From the NCBI GenBank assembly GCA_964533215.1, contig CAZHLJ010000001.1, positions 620,001 through 684,000 on the forward strand: 64,000 nt of DNA, given 5' to 3'. The DNA comes from Bact-08 sp964533215 (GTDB taxonomy: Bacteria; Bacteroidota; Bacteroidia; Bacteroidales; UBA932). This document shows, piece after piece, positions 27,241 through 36,091 of the stretch. Made by a program: the position numbers and the translations under genes. Numbering within the stretch: position 1 is the stretch's first letter; every line of letters starts with the position of its first letter. The notes below the pieces were generated by a model that was not told where the DNA came from, searched no databases, and saw nothing but the letters and a program-made list of their open reading frames with translations.

Positions 27241-29172
27241 ATGAATAAAAAGACTAAAATAGTAATCATAAGCCTGGTTGCTCTCCTGTTTCTAATGTTA
27301 CTTCTCAGAGGATCATTGCTTAGGGTATATGTTTCTCACAAAACCAAGTATTTAAAAGATCATTATTCTTTGATTGTCAGCTATGATAAACTTAAAATGT
27401 CTGGTTTGGCAGGAATAAGGATAGAACAGCTCTGCATACATCCCGTTGGAGGAGATACTCTCTTTTCTGCCAATTATATCCATCTAAGGATGAATCCTTT
27501 TAAACTTCTATTCCTCACTACGGATCTTAGACGCCTTGATGCAGCTAATATTAAGATAAATTTTGTAAAGAAGGACTCTTTGACCTCAAACTTTGATTTT
27601 CTCTTTAAGGATCGGAATGGCAAGGATAAAGACACAGATACACTTAAAGGGATTAACGGCCAGAACTATGCCCGGACAGTTGATAAAATGCTGTCTCTTA
27701 TTTTAAGGGTCATTCCTTCAAAAGCGGATATAAATGGTCTTGATATCAATTATATATATGGGGAATACAAATTAAAGATAGACATTCCTGATTTTAAAGT
27801 CAATCACAATAAATTCAATGCAAAAATAACGTCACTGGAGAATGGTAATAAAGAGGTGCTTTTTTCAGAGGGTATACTAGACGATTCCAAAAAGAAAATT
27901 TCTGCCAGGATTTATGCCAGAGATAGCTCTAAATTTTCTGTACCCTTCATCAACTTCAGATGGGGGGCAAAAGTGCAGTTTGATACATTAGCCTTTGAAC
28001 TTTCCGGATCTCAAAGGAGAAACGACACAATGAGCCTATCAGGCAAGGCTCTTGCCAGTGGAGTCTCTCTTTTTCACAAGAGAGTATCTTATGAGGATGT
28101 GATATTGGATAAGGGAATTTTCAATTACAAAATAAACATTGGGAAAAACTACTTCGAACTTGATTCCTCCTCTACTGCCATTGTAAATAAATTCTCTTTC
28201 TCTCCTTATATGAAGGCTGAAAAAATCAAGAAATGGCATATTACAGCATCACTCAATAAAAGAGATTTCGCAGCAGATGACCTGTTTTCCTCATTGCCCA
28301 AGGGTATGTTCTACAATCTTGAAGGAATTAAGACCGAAGGAAGGATGGATTATCATTTTTATCTGGATCTTGATTTTGCACAAATAGACAGCCTTAAATT
28401 GGAGTCTAGTCTTAAATCGCATAATTTCAAGGTTTTACACTTTGGAAAGTCCGATCTTAGACGGATGAACGGAGATTTTGAATATACAGCATATGAAAAT
28501 GAATCTCCTGTAAGGAGCTTTATTGTTGGAGAGTCCAATCCAAATTTCAGGACCTTGGATAGGATCTCCCCTTTTTTGCAAATGGCTGTCCTGCAGTCTG
28601 AAGACGGAGGGTTCTTTTATCATGATGGCTTTTTGCTGGAGAGTATTAAAGGAGCACTTGTTGAGGATATTAAAGAGAAGCGTTTCGAAAGGGGTGGGAG
28701 TACTATAAGCATGCAATTGGTCAAGAATGTTTTTCTTAGCCGAAACAAAACTCTGGCCAGAAAATTCGAGGAGATGATGATTGTCTGGCTTATTGAGAAT
28801 AACCGGCTGAGTAGTAAAACCAGGATGTTTGAGGTCTATCTTAACATTATTGAGTGGGGCCCGATGGTCTACGGTGCCAATGAAGCCGCCCGTTTCTATT
28901 TTGACAAGGATGCCAAGGATATTGATATAAATGAGGCAATTTTTCTTGCAAGCATTATTCCGTCACCAAAAAGAGCACTAGGATCTTTTACAGATGATCT
29001 TCAACTCAAGCCAAGCCTTGAAGGCTATTATAAGCTTCTTGCACAGAGGTTTAGAGTAAAAGGGCTTATTAATGTGCAGGAAGAGGAAGCCATTCGCCCG
29101 GAAGTGAAGATTGCTGGTGAGGCTAAAAGACTTCTAATGCAAAGAGAAGCTAAAATACTTGGTCAGGATTAA
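27241..29172 (+). CDS. AsmA-like/GT51 peptidoglycan glycosyltransferase
   Basis: A 643-residue protein: one N-terminal membrane helix (about 8-26), a long periplasmic beta-rich region (about 30-420) that looks AsmA-like (YIHLRMNPFKLL, LDAANIKINFVKKD), then a GT51 domain (about 435-625). GT51 motifs are intact: catalytic Glu454-Asp455 in SEDGGFFYHDG, GGSTISMQLVKN, RKFEEM and FEVYLNIIEWG. GT51 enzymes polymerise lipid II into glycan strands at the outer face of the inner membrane. There is no transpeptidase domain, so it is monofunctional, but far longer than the usual 230-residue MtgA because of the N-terminal region. Confidence 0.85.
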   Translation: MNKKTKIVIISLVALLFLMLLLRGSLLRVYVSHKTKYLKDHYSLIVSYDKLKMSGLAGIRIEQLCIHPVGGDTLFSANYIHLRMNPFKLLFLTTDLRRLDAANIKINFVKKDSLTSNFDFLFKDRNGKDKDTDTLKGINGQNYARTVDKMLSLILRVIPSKADINGLDINYIYGEYKLKIDIPDFKVNHNKFNAKITSLENGNKEVLFSEGILDDSKKKISARIYARDSSKFSVPFINFRWGAKVQFDTLAFELSGSQRRNDTMSLSGKALASGVSLFHKRVSYEDVILDKGIFNYKINIGKNYFELDSSSTAIVNKFSFSPYMKAEKIKKWHITASLNKRDFAADDLFSSLPKGMFYNLEGIKTEGRMDYHFYLDLDFAQIDSLKLESSLKSHNFKVLHFGKSDLRRMNGDFEYTAYENESPVRSFIVGESNPNFRTLDRISPFLQMAVLQSEDGGFFYHDGFLLESIKGALVEDIKEKRFERGGSTISMQLVKNVFLSRNKTLARKFEEMMIVWLIENNRLSSKTRMFEVYLNIIEWGPMVYGANEAARFYFDKDAKDIDINEAIFLASIIPSPKRALGSFTDDLQLKPSLEGYYKLLAQRFRVKGLINVQEEEAIRPEVKIAGEAKRLLMQREAKILGQD

Positions 29173-29213
29173 TACAACTTTATCCGCAAAATATCAAATC
29201 ACTTTTTATTTTG

Positions 29214-29221
29214 TATCTTTG
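29214..29221 (+). promoter_or_regulatory. Bacteroidota -7 promoter box TATCTTTG
   Basis: Exact TAnnTTTG match 26 bases before the cold-shock gene, marking a transcription unit separate from the upstream operon. Confidence 0.55.
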
Positions 29222-29247
29222 GGAATTATCAACCTAATTAAATTTTA

Positions 29248-29694
29248 ATGACCAAATCACAAGATTCATTTAATAAAAAAGAGAAAGAAAAAAAACGTTT
29301 AAAAAAACGGCTGGATAAGCAGCAAAAAAAAGAGGAACGCAAGGCCAATGCGCCCGGTGGCGGATTCGAAAGTATGATTGCCTATGTGGATGAGAACGGA
29401 AATCTGACAGATACTCCACCAGATCCAACAAAAAAATCGAAGATAAACGCCGATAGCATTGAGACTAGTGTCCCTAAGAGGGTTGAAGAGGAATTGCCTG
29501 CAATAAGAAAGGGGAAGGTCGAATTTTTTAACGATTCAAAAGGTTTTGGTTTTATCAGAGAGCTGGGCACTGAGGAACAATATTTTGTCCATATCAACGG
29601 CTTGTTGGAAAAAATTTCTGAGAACGATTCTGTTACCTTTGAGCTCGAGAGAGGGTTGAAAGGGATGAATGCAGTTCGTGTCAAGAAAGCTTAA
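29248..29694 (+). CDS. Cold-shock domain protein with basic N-terminal extension
   Basis: A 148-residue protein. Residues 1-45 are extremely rich in Lys, Glu and Gln (KKEKEKKRLKKRLDKQQKK), a charged helical tail. Residues about 88-147 form a CspA-type cold-shock domain with RNP1-like KGFGFIREL and RNP2-like YFVHINGL motifs that bind single-stranded nucleic acid. This long-tailed layout is common in Bacteroidota. It probably acts as an RNA chaperone. Confidence 0.88.
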   Translation: MTKSQDSFNKKEKEKKRLKKRLDKQQKKEERKANAPGGGFESMIAYVDENGNLTDTPPDPTKKSKINADSIETSVPKRVEEELPAIRKGKVEFFNDSKGFGFIRELGTEEQYFVHINGLLEKISENDSVTFELERGLKGMNAVRVKKA

Positions 29695-29709
29695 TTCGTT
29701 TACTTTATT

Positions 29710-31296
29710 ATGGCCTGCAGTCAAGGTCGAGCATCTCTTAGTATTCTGGCGTGCTGCATTTGTGCAGTACTGTTAACTGTTAACTTATCTGCAAAGGATA
29801 CTACGGCTAAAAATGATCTTAACATGAATGCCCTCAAGGTGTTTAATGAGGACGTTTTTAAAAAGACCATAATAGCACATACCTTGGAGCCGGCTACTGG
29901 AGTGATAGCTAAGGATTCCAAGGATAGCCTTAAAAAAGCTAAAGAGTTCATATCAAAAACAATCAATTATCTTAATGAGGGAAATAATGGGAAGGCTTTA
30001 GTAAATATATACGAGGCCCTTGGTATTTGTCCTCCGGGTGAGATTAGGACTCAAGCTATTGCTAAATCCTATTACGCACTTGTACAGATAAGGATTGGAA
30101 ACAATAACAGTGCGGTTACATCCCTTAATATGTGTGACTCACTATTCCGTAAACTTGGCGATCTCAATCTGCTGGCATTTCACTATAATAATCTAGGTGT
30201 ATACTACCAGAAATCAAAAAAAGATAATGTCGCACAATCGTGGTTTAATAAGTCTCTTTTGATAAACAGAGCTTTAGGAAACGAAGAGAGCGTCGCAATT
30301 AATCTAAATAATCTGGCTAAGGGAGATGAGCCGGAAAAGAAGAAGATTGCCTATCTGCAGGAAGCTATTGCCATAAACAGGAAACTTGGCAAAACTCTTG
30401 CCATGGCGTCAAATTTCAACAATCTTGCTTCCCTCTATTCCAGTATTGGAAACTATCCGGAGGCGATCAAGTACATAAATCAGTCTTATTCAATTGTAAA
30501 GGATGCCAAATCCTATGATGTCCTTTATGAAAACTTAAAGTTGCAGTCGAACATATATGCCATTCAGGGTAAGTATGAAAAGGCGTATGGTGCGGTGTCC
30601 CAGATGCAGCAGATGGAGCAGGCTAACAGGGAAAATACTGCTTATATGGAGCAGATAATCCAAAACAGGATAATCTCTAAAAAAGAGTATGAACTTAAAA
30701 TAATGGAGAAGGAGTCCGATATTAAACGACTGAACTACTCACTTGTTTTTGCAATATCTCTTCTGGTGATAATAATTGTCATCTCTCTTAATATCTATTA
30801 TTTTGTCAATAGCAGAAGAAAGCTTCAGCTCCTTGAATCCAGGCAGAAGATTGCGGAGAAAGGAGCAGAATATGCTCAGGCGGAATTAATAAACGTTGCT
30901 TCTTACCTTAACACACGAAATGAGATTCTTGACAATATTCAGAGCACTCTGAGTAAATCTTTTAAATTGCCTGAAAAAGAGATGTATTCAGAGATACGGA
31001 AGCTGAATATGTATGTAAAGAATCTTCAGACAAAAAATGAAGAGATAGATACTGTTCTGTCTAAAATCACAAAAATAAACGAGGGTTTTATTGAATCATT
31101 AACGGAAAAGCACCCAGGGCTTACAAAAAATGATAAGTACATTGCTCTTCTCCTGAGGGCTAATCTGTCTACAAAACAAATTTCGGTTTTGATGGATTGC
31201 TCTCCAAAAAGCGTCAATATGGCACGTTATCGCATGAGAATTCACCTTAATATTACAAGCGAGACTAATCTGGTCAATTATCTGAAGTCACTTTGA
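29710..31296 (+). CDS. Membrane-anchored TPR protein with C-terminal helix-turn-helix
   Basis: A 528-residue protein: N-terminal signal or anchor (about 8-28), tetratricopeptide repeats (about 75-300; ALVQIRIGNNNSAVTSL, NNLASLYSSIGNYPEAIKYI), a membrane helix (about 346-366), a coiled coil, and a C-terminal HTH-like region (about 470-525; YIALLLRANLSTKQISVLM, then CSPKSVNMARYRMR). This TPR-TM-HTH arrangement is typical of Bacteroidales regulators that sense in the periplasm and bind DNA from the membrane. It sits directly upstream of the SusCD locus and a palindromic motif, so it may control that locus (inference). It starts 15 bases after the cold-shock gene. Confidence 0.75.
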   Translation: MACSQGRASLSILACCICAVLLTVNLSAKDTTAKNDLNMNALKVFNEDVFKKTIIAHTLEPATGVIAKDSKDSLKKAKEFISKTINYLNEGNNGKALVNIYEALGICPPGEIRTQAIAKSYYALVQIRIGNNNSAVTSLNMCDSLFRKLGDLNLLAFHYNNLGVYYQKSKKDNVAQSWFNKSLLINRALGNEESVAINLNNLAKGDEPEKKKIAYLQEAIAINRKLGKTLAMASNFNNLASLYSSIGNYPEAIKYINQSYSIVKDAKSYDVLYENLKLQSNIYAIQGKYEKAYGAVSQMQQMEQANRENTAYMEQIIQNRIISKKEYELKIMEKESDIKRLNYSLVFAISLLVIIIVISLNIYYFVNSRRKLQLLESRQKIAEKGAEYAQAELINVASYLNTRNEILDNIQSTLSKSFKLPEKEMYSEIRKLNMYVKNLQTKNEEIDTVLSKITKINEGFIESLTEKHPGLTKNDKYIALLLRANLSTKQISVLMDCSPKSVNMARYRMRIHLNITSETNLVNYLKSL

Positions 31297-31313
31297 TAAT
31301 ATTGATACGTTCA

Positions 31314-31334
31314 TACAGAATGTATACATATTGT
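31314..31334 (-). promoter_or_regulatory. Palindromic motif shared with 11699-11719 (copy 2)
   Basis: On the minus strand ACAATATGTATACA then T then TCTGTA, one mismatch to copy 1. It carries a perfect ATGTATACAT palindrome with outer ACA/TGT elements. It lies just after the TPR-HTH regulator gene and 164 bases before the DUF6242 gene. Confidence 0.45.
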
Positions 31335-31497
31335 TTTTTATAATCAGCACATAAACAGAATTATATTATATTCTTTGTAGATATAGTTTCTATCTATTTG
31401 TCTATTTTGTAGATATTATTTATGTGTATTCATGCCGTGAAATTCAAGATTATTTTGGAATTTTGATTGACTTTAACTAAAAAATTAAATTTTCACT

Positions 31498-32958
31498 ATG
31501 AAAAGATTAAAAACTTCAATTAACTTCTCCATGGGATTATTGTTCCTGGGGTTGCTGCTTTTCACAGGGAATTCTTGCAGTAAAAATGAGATCCCTTATG
31601 AGGATGCTGCCGGTATTCTAACCTGTAGGTTTAAGCTAAGCGATGGACGTGTTTTTGACTGTTCTGTAGACCAGATCGGGCTGAAAGTGGCAAACAGCCA
31701 GGACAGCCTTCTGTTCGGGACATCAACAACCGTTTTGAGCAAAATCAAACCGATCTTTACAACTACAATCGGAGCCAAGGTATATGCCGATGGAAAGGAA
31801 GTTAAAAGCGGTGAGACTGAACTTGACCTTACAAAGGTTATAAAGCTTGAGGCTGTATACAATGGTGCCAAGAGAGATTATTCTCTTCAAGCTTATGTAG
31901 AGAGACAGGATCATAGTCAGACATCTGGCTCAAAGGTCAATACTGATATGACTTTGACAGGACTTCCTGCATTCAACTCATACAGTGCTGCATATTTCAA
32001 AAGCAAGCTCTATATTCTTGGAGCTTACTATCCTGGAGGAACATCAGCAACGGCTACTGCTTACTATGAATTATATACTTCTTCAGACGGAGCACAATGG
32101 ACTAAGGTTAACACAACACCAAATGTGGTTGGCGGCTTTGGAGCTGTCCTTACTGTTTTGGGAGACAAACTTTTCGCAGTAGGGGGAACAAGGACTAATG
32201 GAACAGATGTTAATGGTGTAGTTGCACCTGACGGTTGGTCGATTGCATGGAGGATAATGTCCTCTACCAACGGGACAGATTGGACTGACTGTACGCCAGG
32301 ACAAGTGAATGCTCCAAGCGGAAGGGCTTTTCCTCAGGTTTGCATACATAATGGGAAACTTCTTTTAAGAAGAGGTAAGACTCTTGGATTTGGAATGTGG
32401 CAAAACCAGCAGCATTCAGATATTTTTCAGACTTCCGATGGTACTACATGGACAAAAATACCTTCTACCCCAACTACGGCAACAAACAGAACTGAAGATG
32501 CCATGTTTTCTTTTGGCAACAAGCTTTGGATTGTTGGTGGATACAAAAGCTATATAAGTGCCAGCAATATTCTTGATGATATTTGGTCATCAGCAGATAA
32601 CGGTCTTACCTGGCAGCAGGAGACCGGCGCGTCTGGAGTGGATATGAAAAGGTTTGGACATAATGTTATTTCATACAACGGAAAACTCTATATGATAGGT
32701 GGTGAGATGATGGTTGGCTCTACAAGGACAGGTGTCTCTGGAGTGCTTTCATCTTCAGATGCTGTACACTGGACTAAACTGCCGGATTTACAGCAACTGC
32801 CTGTAGCCTTTAGCTCAAGGATATATTCAAATGTATTTATGGGCGAAGGAGATCTTATCTGGATTATCGGCGGCTTTGCAAACTCTTCCGGTAACTATAC
32901 AATCGGGGGAATCACCATGCCGGTGAAATATGACGCATGGACAAAGAGGTTAAAATAG
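31498..32958 (+). CDS. DUF6242 kelch-type lipoprotein of the SusCD locus
   Basis: A 486-residue lipoprotein (lipobox GNSC near residue 27). The N-terminal part (about 30-140, beginning with a strand pattern LTCRFKLSDGRVFDC) matches DUF6242 as I recall it. The rest is a kelch-like beta-propeller with repeated GxxxWTK, NGKLYMIGG and LWIVGGY units (about 150-486). It sits 24 bases upstream of susC, where a surface-exposed substrate-binding lipoprotein is expected, and probably helps capture the ligand at the cell surface. The 200-base upstream gap holds dyad elements and no exact TAnnTTTG box. Confidence 0.8.
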   Translation: MKRLKTSINFSMGLLFLGLLLFTGNSCSKNEIPYEDAAGILTCRFKLSDGRVFDCSVDQIGLKVANSQDSLLFGTSTTVLSKIKPIFTTTIGAKVYADGKEVKSGETELDLTKVIKLEAVYNGAKRDYSLQAYVERQDHSQTSGSKVNTDMTLTGLPAFNSYSAAYFKSKLYILGAYYPGGTSATATAYYELYTSSDGAQWTKVNTTPNVVGGFGAVLTVLGDKLFAVGGTRTNGTDVNGVVAPDGWSIAWRIMSSTNGTDWTDCTPGQVNAPSGRAFPQVCIHNGKLLLRRGKTLGFGMWQNQQHSDIFQTSDGTTWTKIPSTPTTATNRTEDAMFSFGNKLWIVGGYKSYISASNILDDIWSSADNGLTWQQETGASGVDMKRFGHNVISYNGKLYMIGGEMMVGSTRTGVSGVLSSSDAVHWTKLPDLQQLPVAFSSRIYSNVFMGEGDLIWIIGGFANSSGNYTIGGITMPVKYDAWTKRLK

Positions 32959-32982
32959 AGGAAATTTTAAAAAGACTGTTTT

Positions 32983-35900
32983 ATGAAAAAAATTATAACA
33001 TTAATATGTTTACTGGCGGTTACTGCATTTTCATTTGCCCAGGAAAGAATTAAGGTTTCCGGAAATGTTAAAGAGACCGATGGTAGTACAATTGCCGGCG
33101 TGTACGTTGTCGTAAAAGGTACCAACAGAGCTGTAAGCACCGACCTTGATGGAAACTACACTATAGAGGCGGATAAAAAAGCTACTTTGCAATTTTCTTT
33201 GATAGGTTATTCAAGCCAGGAGATATCTGTGAACAGCAGGTCAACCATTAATGTGGTTTTATTGCCAAATATGATGCAACTTGCAGAGGTGGTTACGATA
33301 GGTTATTCAAAGCAGGAGAGAAGAGATATAACAGGGTCAGTATCAACCATACGTCCATCAGACTTCAAATCCGCTATGACTGTCGATAAATTACTGGCAG
33401 GACAAGCCTCAGGAGTTTTGGTGTCAGGTTCTTCTGGAGCTCTGGGTGCTGCAAATCTGCTTACTATCAGGGGTATCAGTTCGATAATGGGAGATAATAA
33501 CCCATTGTATGTCATTGATGGTGTGCCGGTTTATGGAACGAACAGAGATAACAACATGACCTCAACCTCTGGAGGGTCTATACCTGCGTACTCATTTTCA
33601 GGTACAAATGTTTCCAGCAGTATTACAAACAACCCGGAGCTACAATATGGATTTGAAAAAAATCCGCTTACCTCATTAAATCCGGACGATATTGAGTCTA
33701 TTGAGATTTTAAAGGATGCTTTTGCTACAGCAATCTATGGATCAAGGGGCTCTGCAGGTGTAATTCTGATAACAACCAAAAAAGGAACCAGAGAGAAGAC
33801 AAAGGTGAACGTTACCTACTCTATGTCTTTGGACAATCCTCTTGGAAAGCTCAAACTTCTCAATGGAGAAGAGTATAATATGATATATTCAATGTATTAT
33901 CCTAACTCTCCTTTTACATCCAAATACAACACAGACTGGATTGACCAGGTTACGCGCCAGGCAGTGAGCAATAACCTATCTGCTTCAGTAACGGGAGGAA
34001 CGGAGAAAACGAACTATTTTGTGAGTGCTTCAATGAGCGAGAATCAGTCATATATTATAAACAATGATCTTAGCAGATACTCTGTAAGGGTGAACCTCGA
34101 TTCAAAACTTAACAAGATAACAACTATCGGTACCAATATGTCAATTTCACAGGTTGACAACAATGCATTATCGGCACCTACAATATATGCATTGGCTGCC
34201 AAAAAGGCTCCAAATCTCCCTGTTTATGGCAAGGATGGTAAATACTTCTATGGCCAAGGAACAAATCCTTATGGCTATCCGCAGGCGTACAATCCAGTGG
34301 CATCTGCTCTTGAAAATAGTGAAAGTTCAATAGATTCAAGGGTTGTAGGTAATATTTTTCTCGAATTGAAACCAACAGACTGGCTGACGTTAAGGTCAGA
34401 ATTAGGAACTGATATATATAATGTAAGGTCTTCAATAAGAAAGGCAAAAGTTCCATTGTCGGAAGTCGTGGCACAGAATCAGGCTCAGGAGACTATAAAC
34501 ATGAATTCCAGATTTGTAATCAACAATACTCTTAATATCACTAAAGAGTTTAAGAATCACTTTTTACAAGGAATTGTAGGACAGAGTTATGAGACTACGA
34601 ATTCTTACTCAAACTCTATTGTGGGTTACAACTTCTTCAGTCCATACCTTGTAGGAGTCGGTGCTGCACAAAGTAAGAGCGTTGTTGCAGGTGGCGAACA
34701 GAAGACTGCATTGTTTTCTGCATTCACTAGACTGAACTACCAGTACAAAAGAAAGTATATGGCTGGTATTACATACAGAATAGATGGCTCTTCAAGATAT
34801 AACAGGGATAACAGATACCTTGGCACACCTTCGGTCTCGCTTGGATGGAGACTTGGAGAAGAAAATTTTATAAAAAACAATGCCAAATGGATTGATGAGT
34901 TCAAACTCAGAGGTTCTGTCGGATGGTCAAGTAAGGATGCCAACTCAGATTATTATGGATCTCAGGCAGTATACTCTCTTATTACAAGTACAAACTATGC
35001 AGGTAGTTCATTCCTTTCCATGTCTCAGCCAGGTAACAGTGATCTGGGATGGGAGAGAACGATAACCTATGATGCAGGTCTGGATGCGACGCTGTTTGAC
35101 AGGAAGGTGGATCTTACTCTGGATTACTATTACAAGAAAACCACTGATATGCTTTTCCCTTCAAATGTTCCTGCCTACACAGGTTACTCAAAGCAGGATC
35201 AGAATATCGGGGACATGTCCAATCAGGGTGTCGAGCTGAGGGTAAACTCATACAATATTTCGACAAATGATTTCCAGTGGATGACAACTCTCACATTGTC
35301 CAGGAATACAAACAAGATTCTCAGGCTTAGCTTCGAGGGTGACCAGATAGACCAAATGAACAGCTCTTTCAAATATTATGCAGTTGGATATCCGGTAGGA
35401 CAATTCTATCTTCACAAATGGGTAGGTGTTGATCCAAAAACCGGTAACCCTTTGTGGCAATATAAAGATGGGACAATAAAAGATGTAGCTCCGGCTTCTG
35501 ACACAAAGACCTCAAACAACAATAAGTTTGTTTGTGGTGTAGCTACACCGAATTTCTATGGAGGATTAAACAACTCTTTGATCTATAAGGGGTTTGAATT
35601 TAATTTCTTGTTTACCTTCTCGCAAGGTGGGAAGATGATTAACAACACCAAGGCTCAGTTGATGACCTACTCTACATCTGATGCAAATAATCTTGATGTG
35701 GATATTCTTAAATTCTGGCAGATTTATGGCCATAATACAGGTGTGCCTAAATTAAAAAATGGTTCATTGACAGGTAACTACGACTATACTGCATCAAGTA
35801 CTACAACCCGTTTTCTTGAGGACAATTCATTCATAAGGCTCAAGAATGTCGAGCTTGCATACAACGTTCCTGAAAAGATGCTTTTAAAAACAAAATTGTT

Positions 35901-36072
35901 TACACAAGTAAGAGTATTTGTATCTGCATCAAACCTCTTCACTCTTACCAAATATTCGGGGATTGATCCCGAAGTCAGTGCTTTTGGATCTTCTGCCGTC
36001 TCTGCCGGTTACGACAATCTGACAATGCCTCAGACAAGGAGCTATATATTTGGTTTAAGGTTAGGTTTTTAA
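32983..36072 (+). CDS. SusC/RagA-family TonB-linked outer-membrane receptor
   Basis: A 1029-residue receptor: signal peptide (MKKIITLICLLAVTAFSFAQ), CarboxypepD_reg-like domain (about 22-100, VSGNVKETDGSTIAGVYVVVKGT), a TonB-box-like stretch before a plug domain (about 115-250; the SusC signature NPLYVIDGVPV), then a 22-strand barrel ending in SYIFGLRLGF. SusC proteins import oligosaccharides or peptides with energy from TonB, as a lidded complex with SusD. Neighbouring thioredoxin and peptidase genes favour a peptide-type ligand, as in RagAB. Confidence 0.95.
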   Translation: MKKIITLICLLAVTAFSFAQERIKVSGNVKETDGSTIAGVYVVVKGTNRAVSTDLDGNYTIEADKKATLQFSLIGYSSQEISVNSRSTINVVLLPNMMQLAEVVTIGYSKQERRDITGSVSTIRPSDFKSAMTVDKLLAGQASGVLVSGSSGALGAANLLTIRGISSIMGDNNPLYVIDGVPVYGTNRDNNMTSTSGGSIPAYSFSGTNVSSSITNNPELQYGFEKNPLTSLNPDDIESIEILKDAFATAIYGSRGSAGVILITTKKGTREKTKVNVTYSMSLDNPLGKLKLLNGEEYNMIYSMYYPNSPFTSKYNTDWIDQVTRQAVSNNLSASVTGGTEKTNYFVSASMSENQSYIINNDLSRYSVRVNLDSKLNKITTIGTNMSISQVDNNALSAPTIYALAAKKAPNLPVYGKDGKYFYGQGTNPYGYPQAYNPVASALENSESSIDSRVVGNIFLELKPTDWLTLRSELGTDIYNVRSSIRKAKVPLSEVVAQNQAQETINMNSRFVINNTLNITKEFKNHFLQGIVGQSYETTNSYSNSIVGYNFFSPYLVGVGAAQSKSVVAGGEQKTALFSAFTRLNYQYKRKYMAGITYRIDGSSRYNRDNRYLGTPSVSLGWRLGEENFIKNNAKWIDEFKLRGSVGWSSKDANSDYYGSQAVYSLITSTNYAGSSFLSMSQPGNSDLGWERTITYDAGLDATLFDRKVDLTLDYYYKKTTDMLFPSNVPAYTGYSKQDQNIGDMSNQGVELRVNSYNISTNDFQWMTTLTLSRNTNKILRLSFEGDQIDQMNSSFKYYAVGYPVGQFYLHKWVGVDPKTGNPLWQYKDGTIKDVAPASDTKTSNNNKFVCGVATPNFYGGLNNSLIYKGFEFNFLFTFSQGGKMINNTKAQLMTYSTSDANNLDVDILKFWQIYGHNTGVPKLKNGSLTGNYDYTASSTTTRFLEDNSFIRLKNVELAYNVPEKMLLKTKLFTQVRVFVSASNLFTLTKYSGIDPEVSAFGSSAVSAGYDNLTMPQTRSYIFGLRLGF

Positions 36073-36091
36073 TATTTAATAACGAAAGTAT

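Noticed and set aside
31360..31440. CRISPR or operator array from the TAGATA/TATCTA repeats
   Set aside because: The repeats are short, AT-rich and irregularly spaced; they may be minor dyads but do not form an array.
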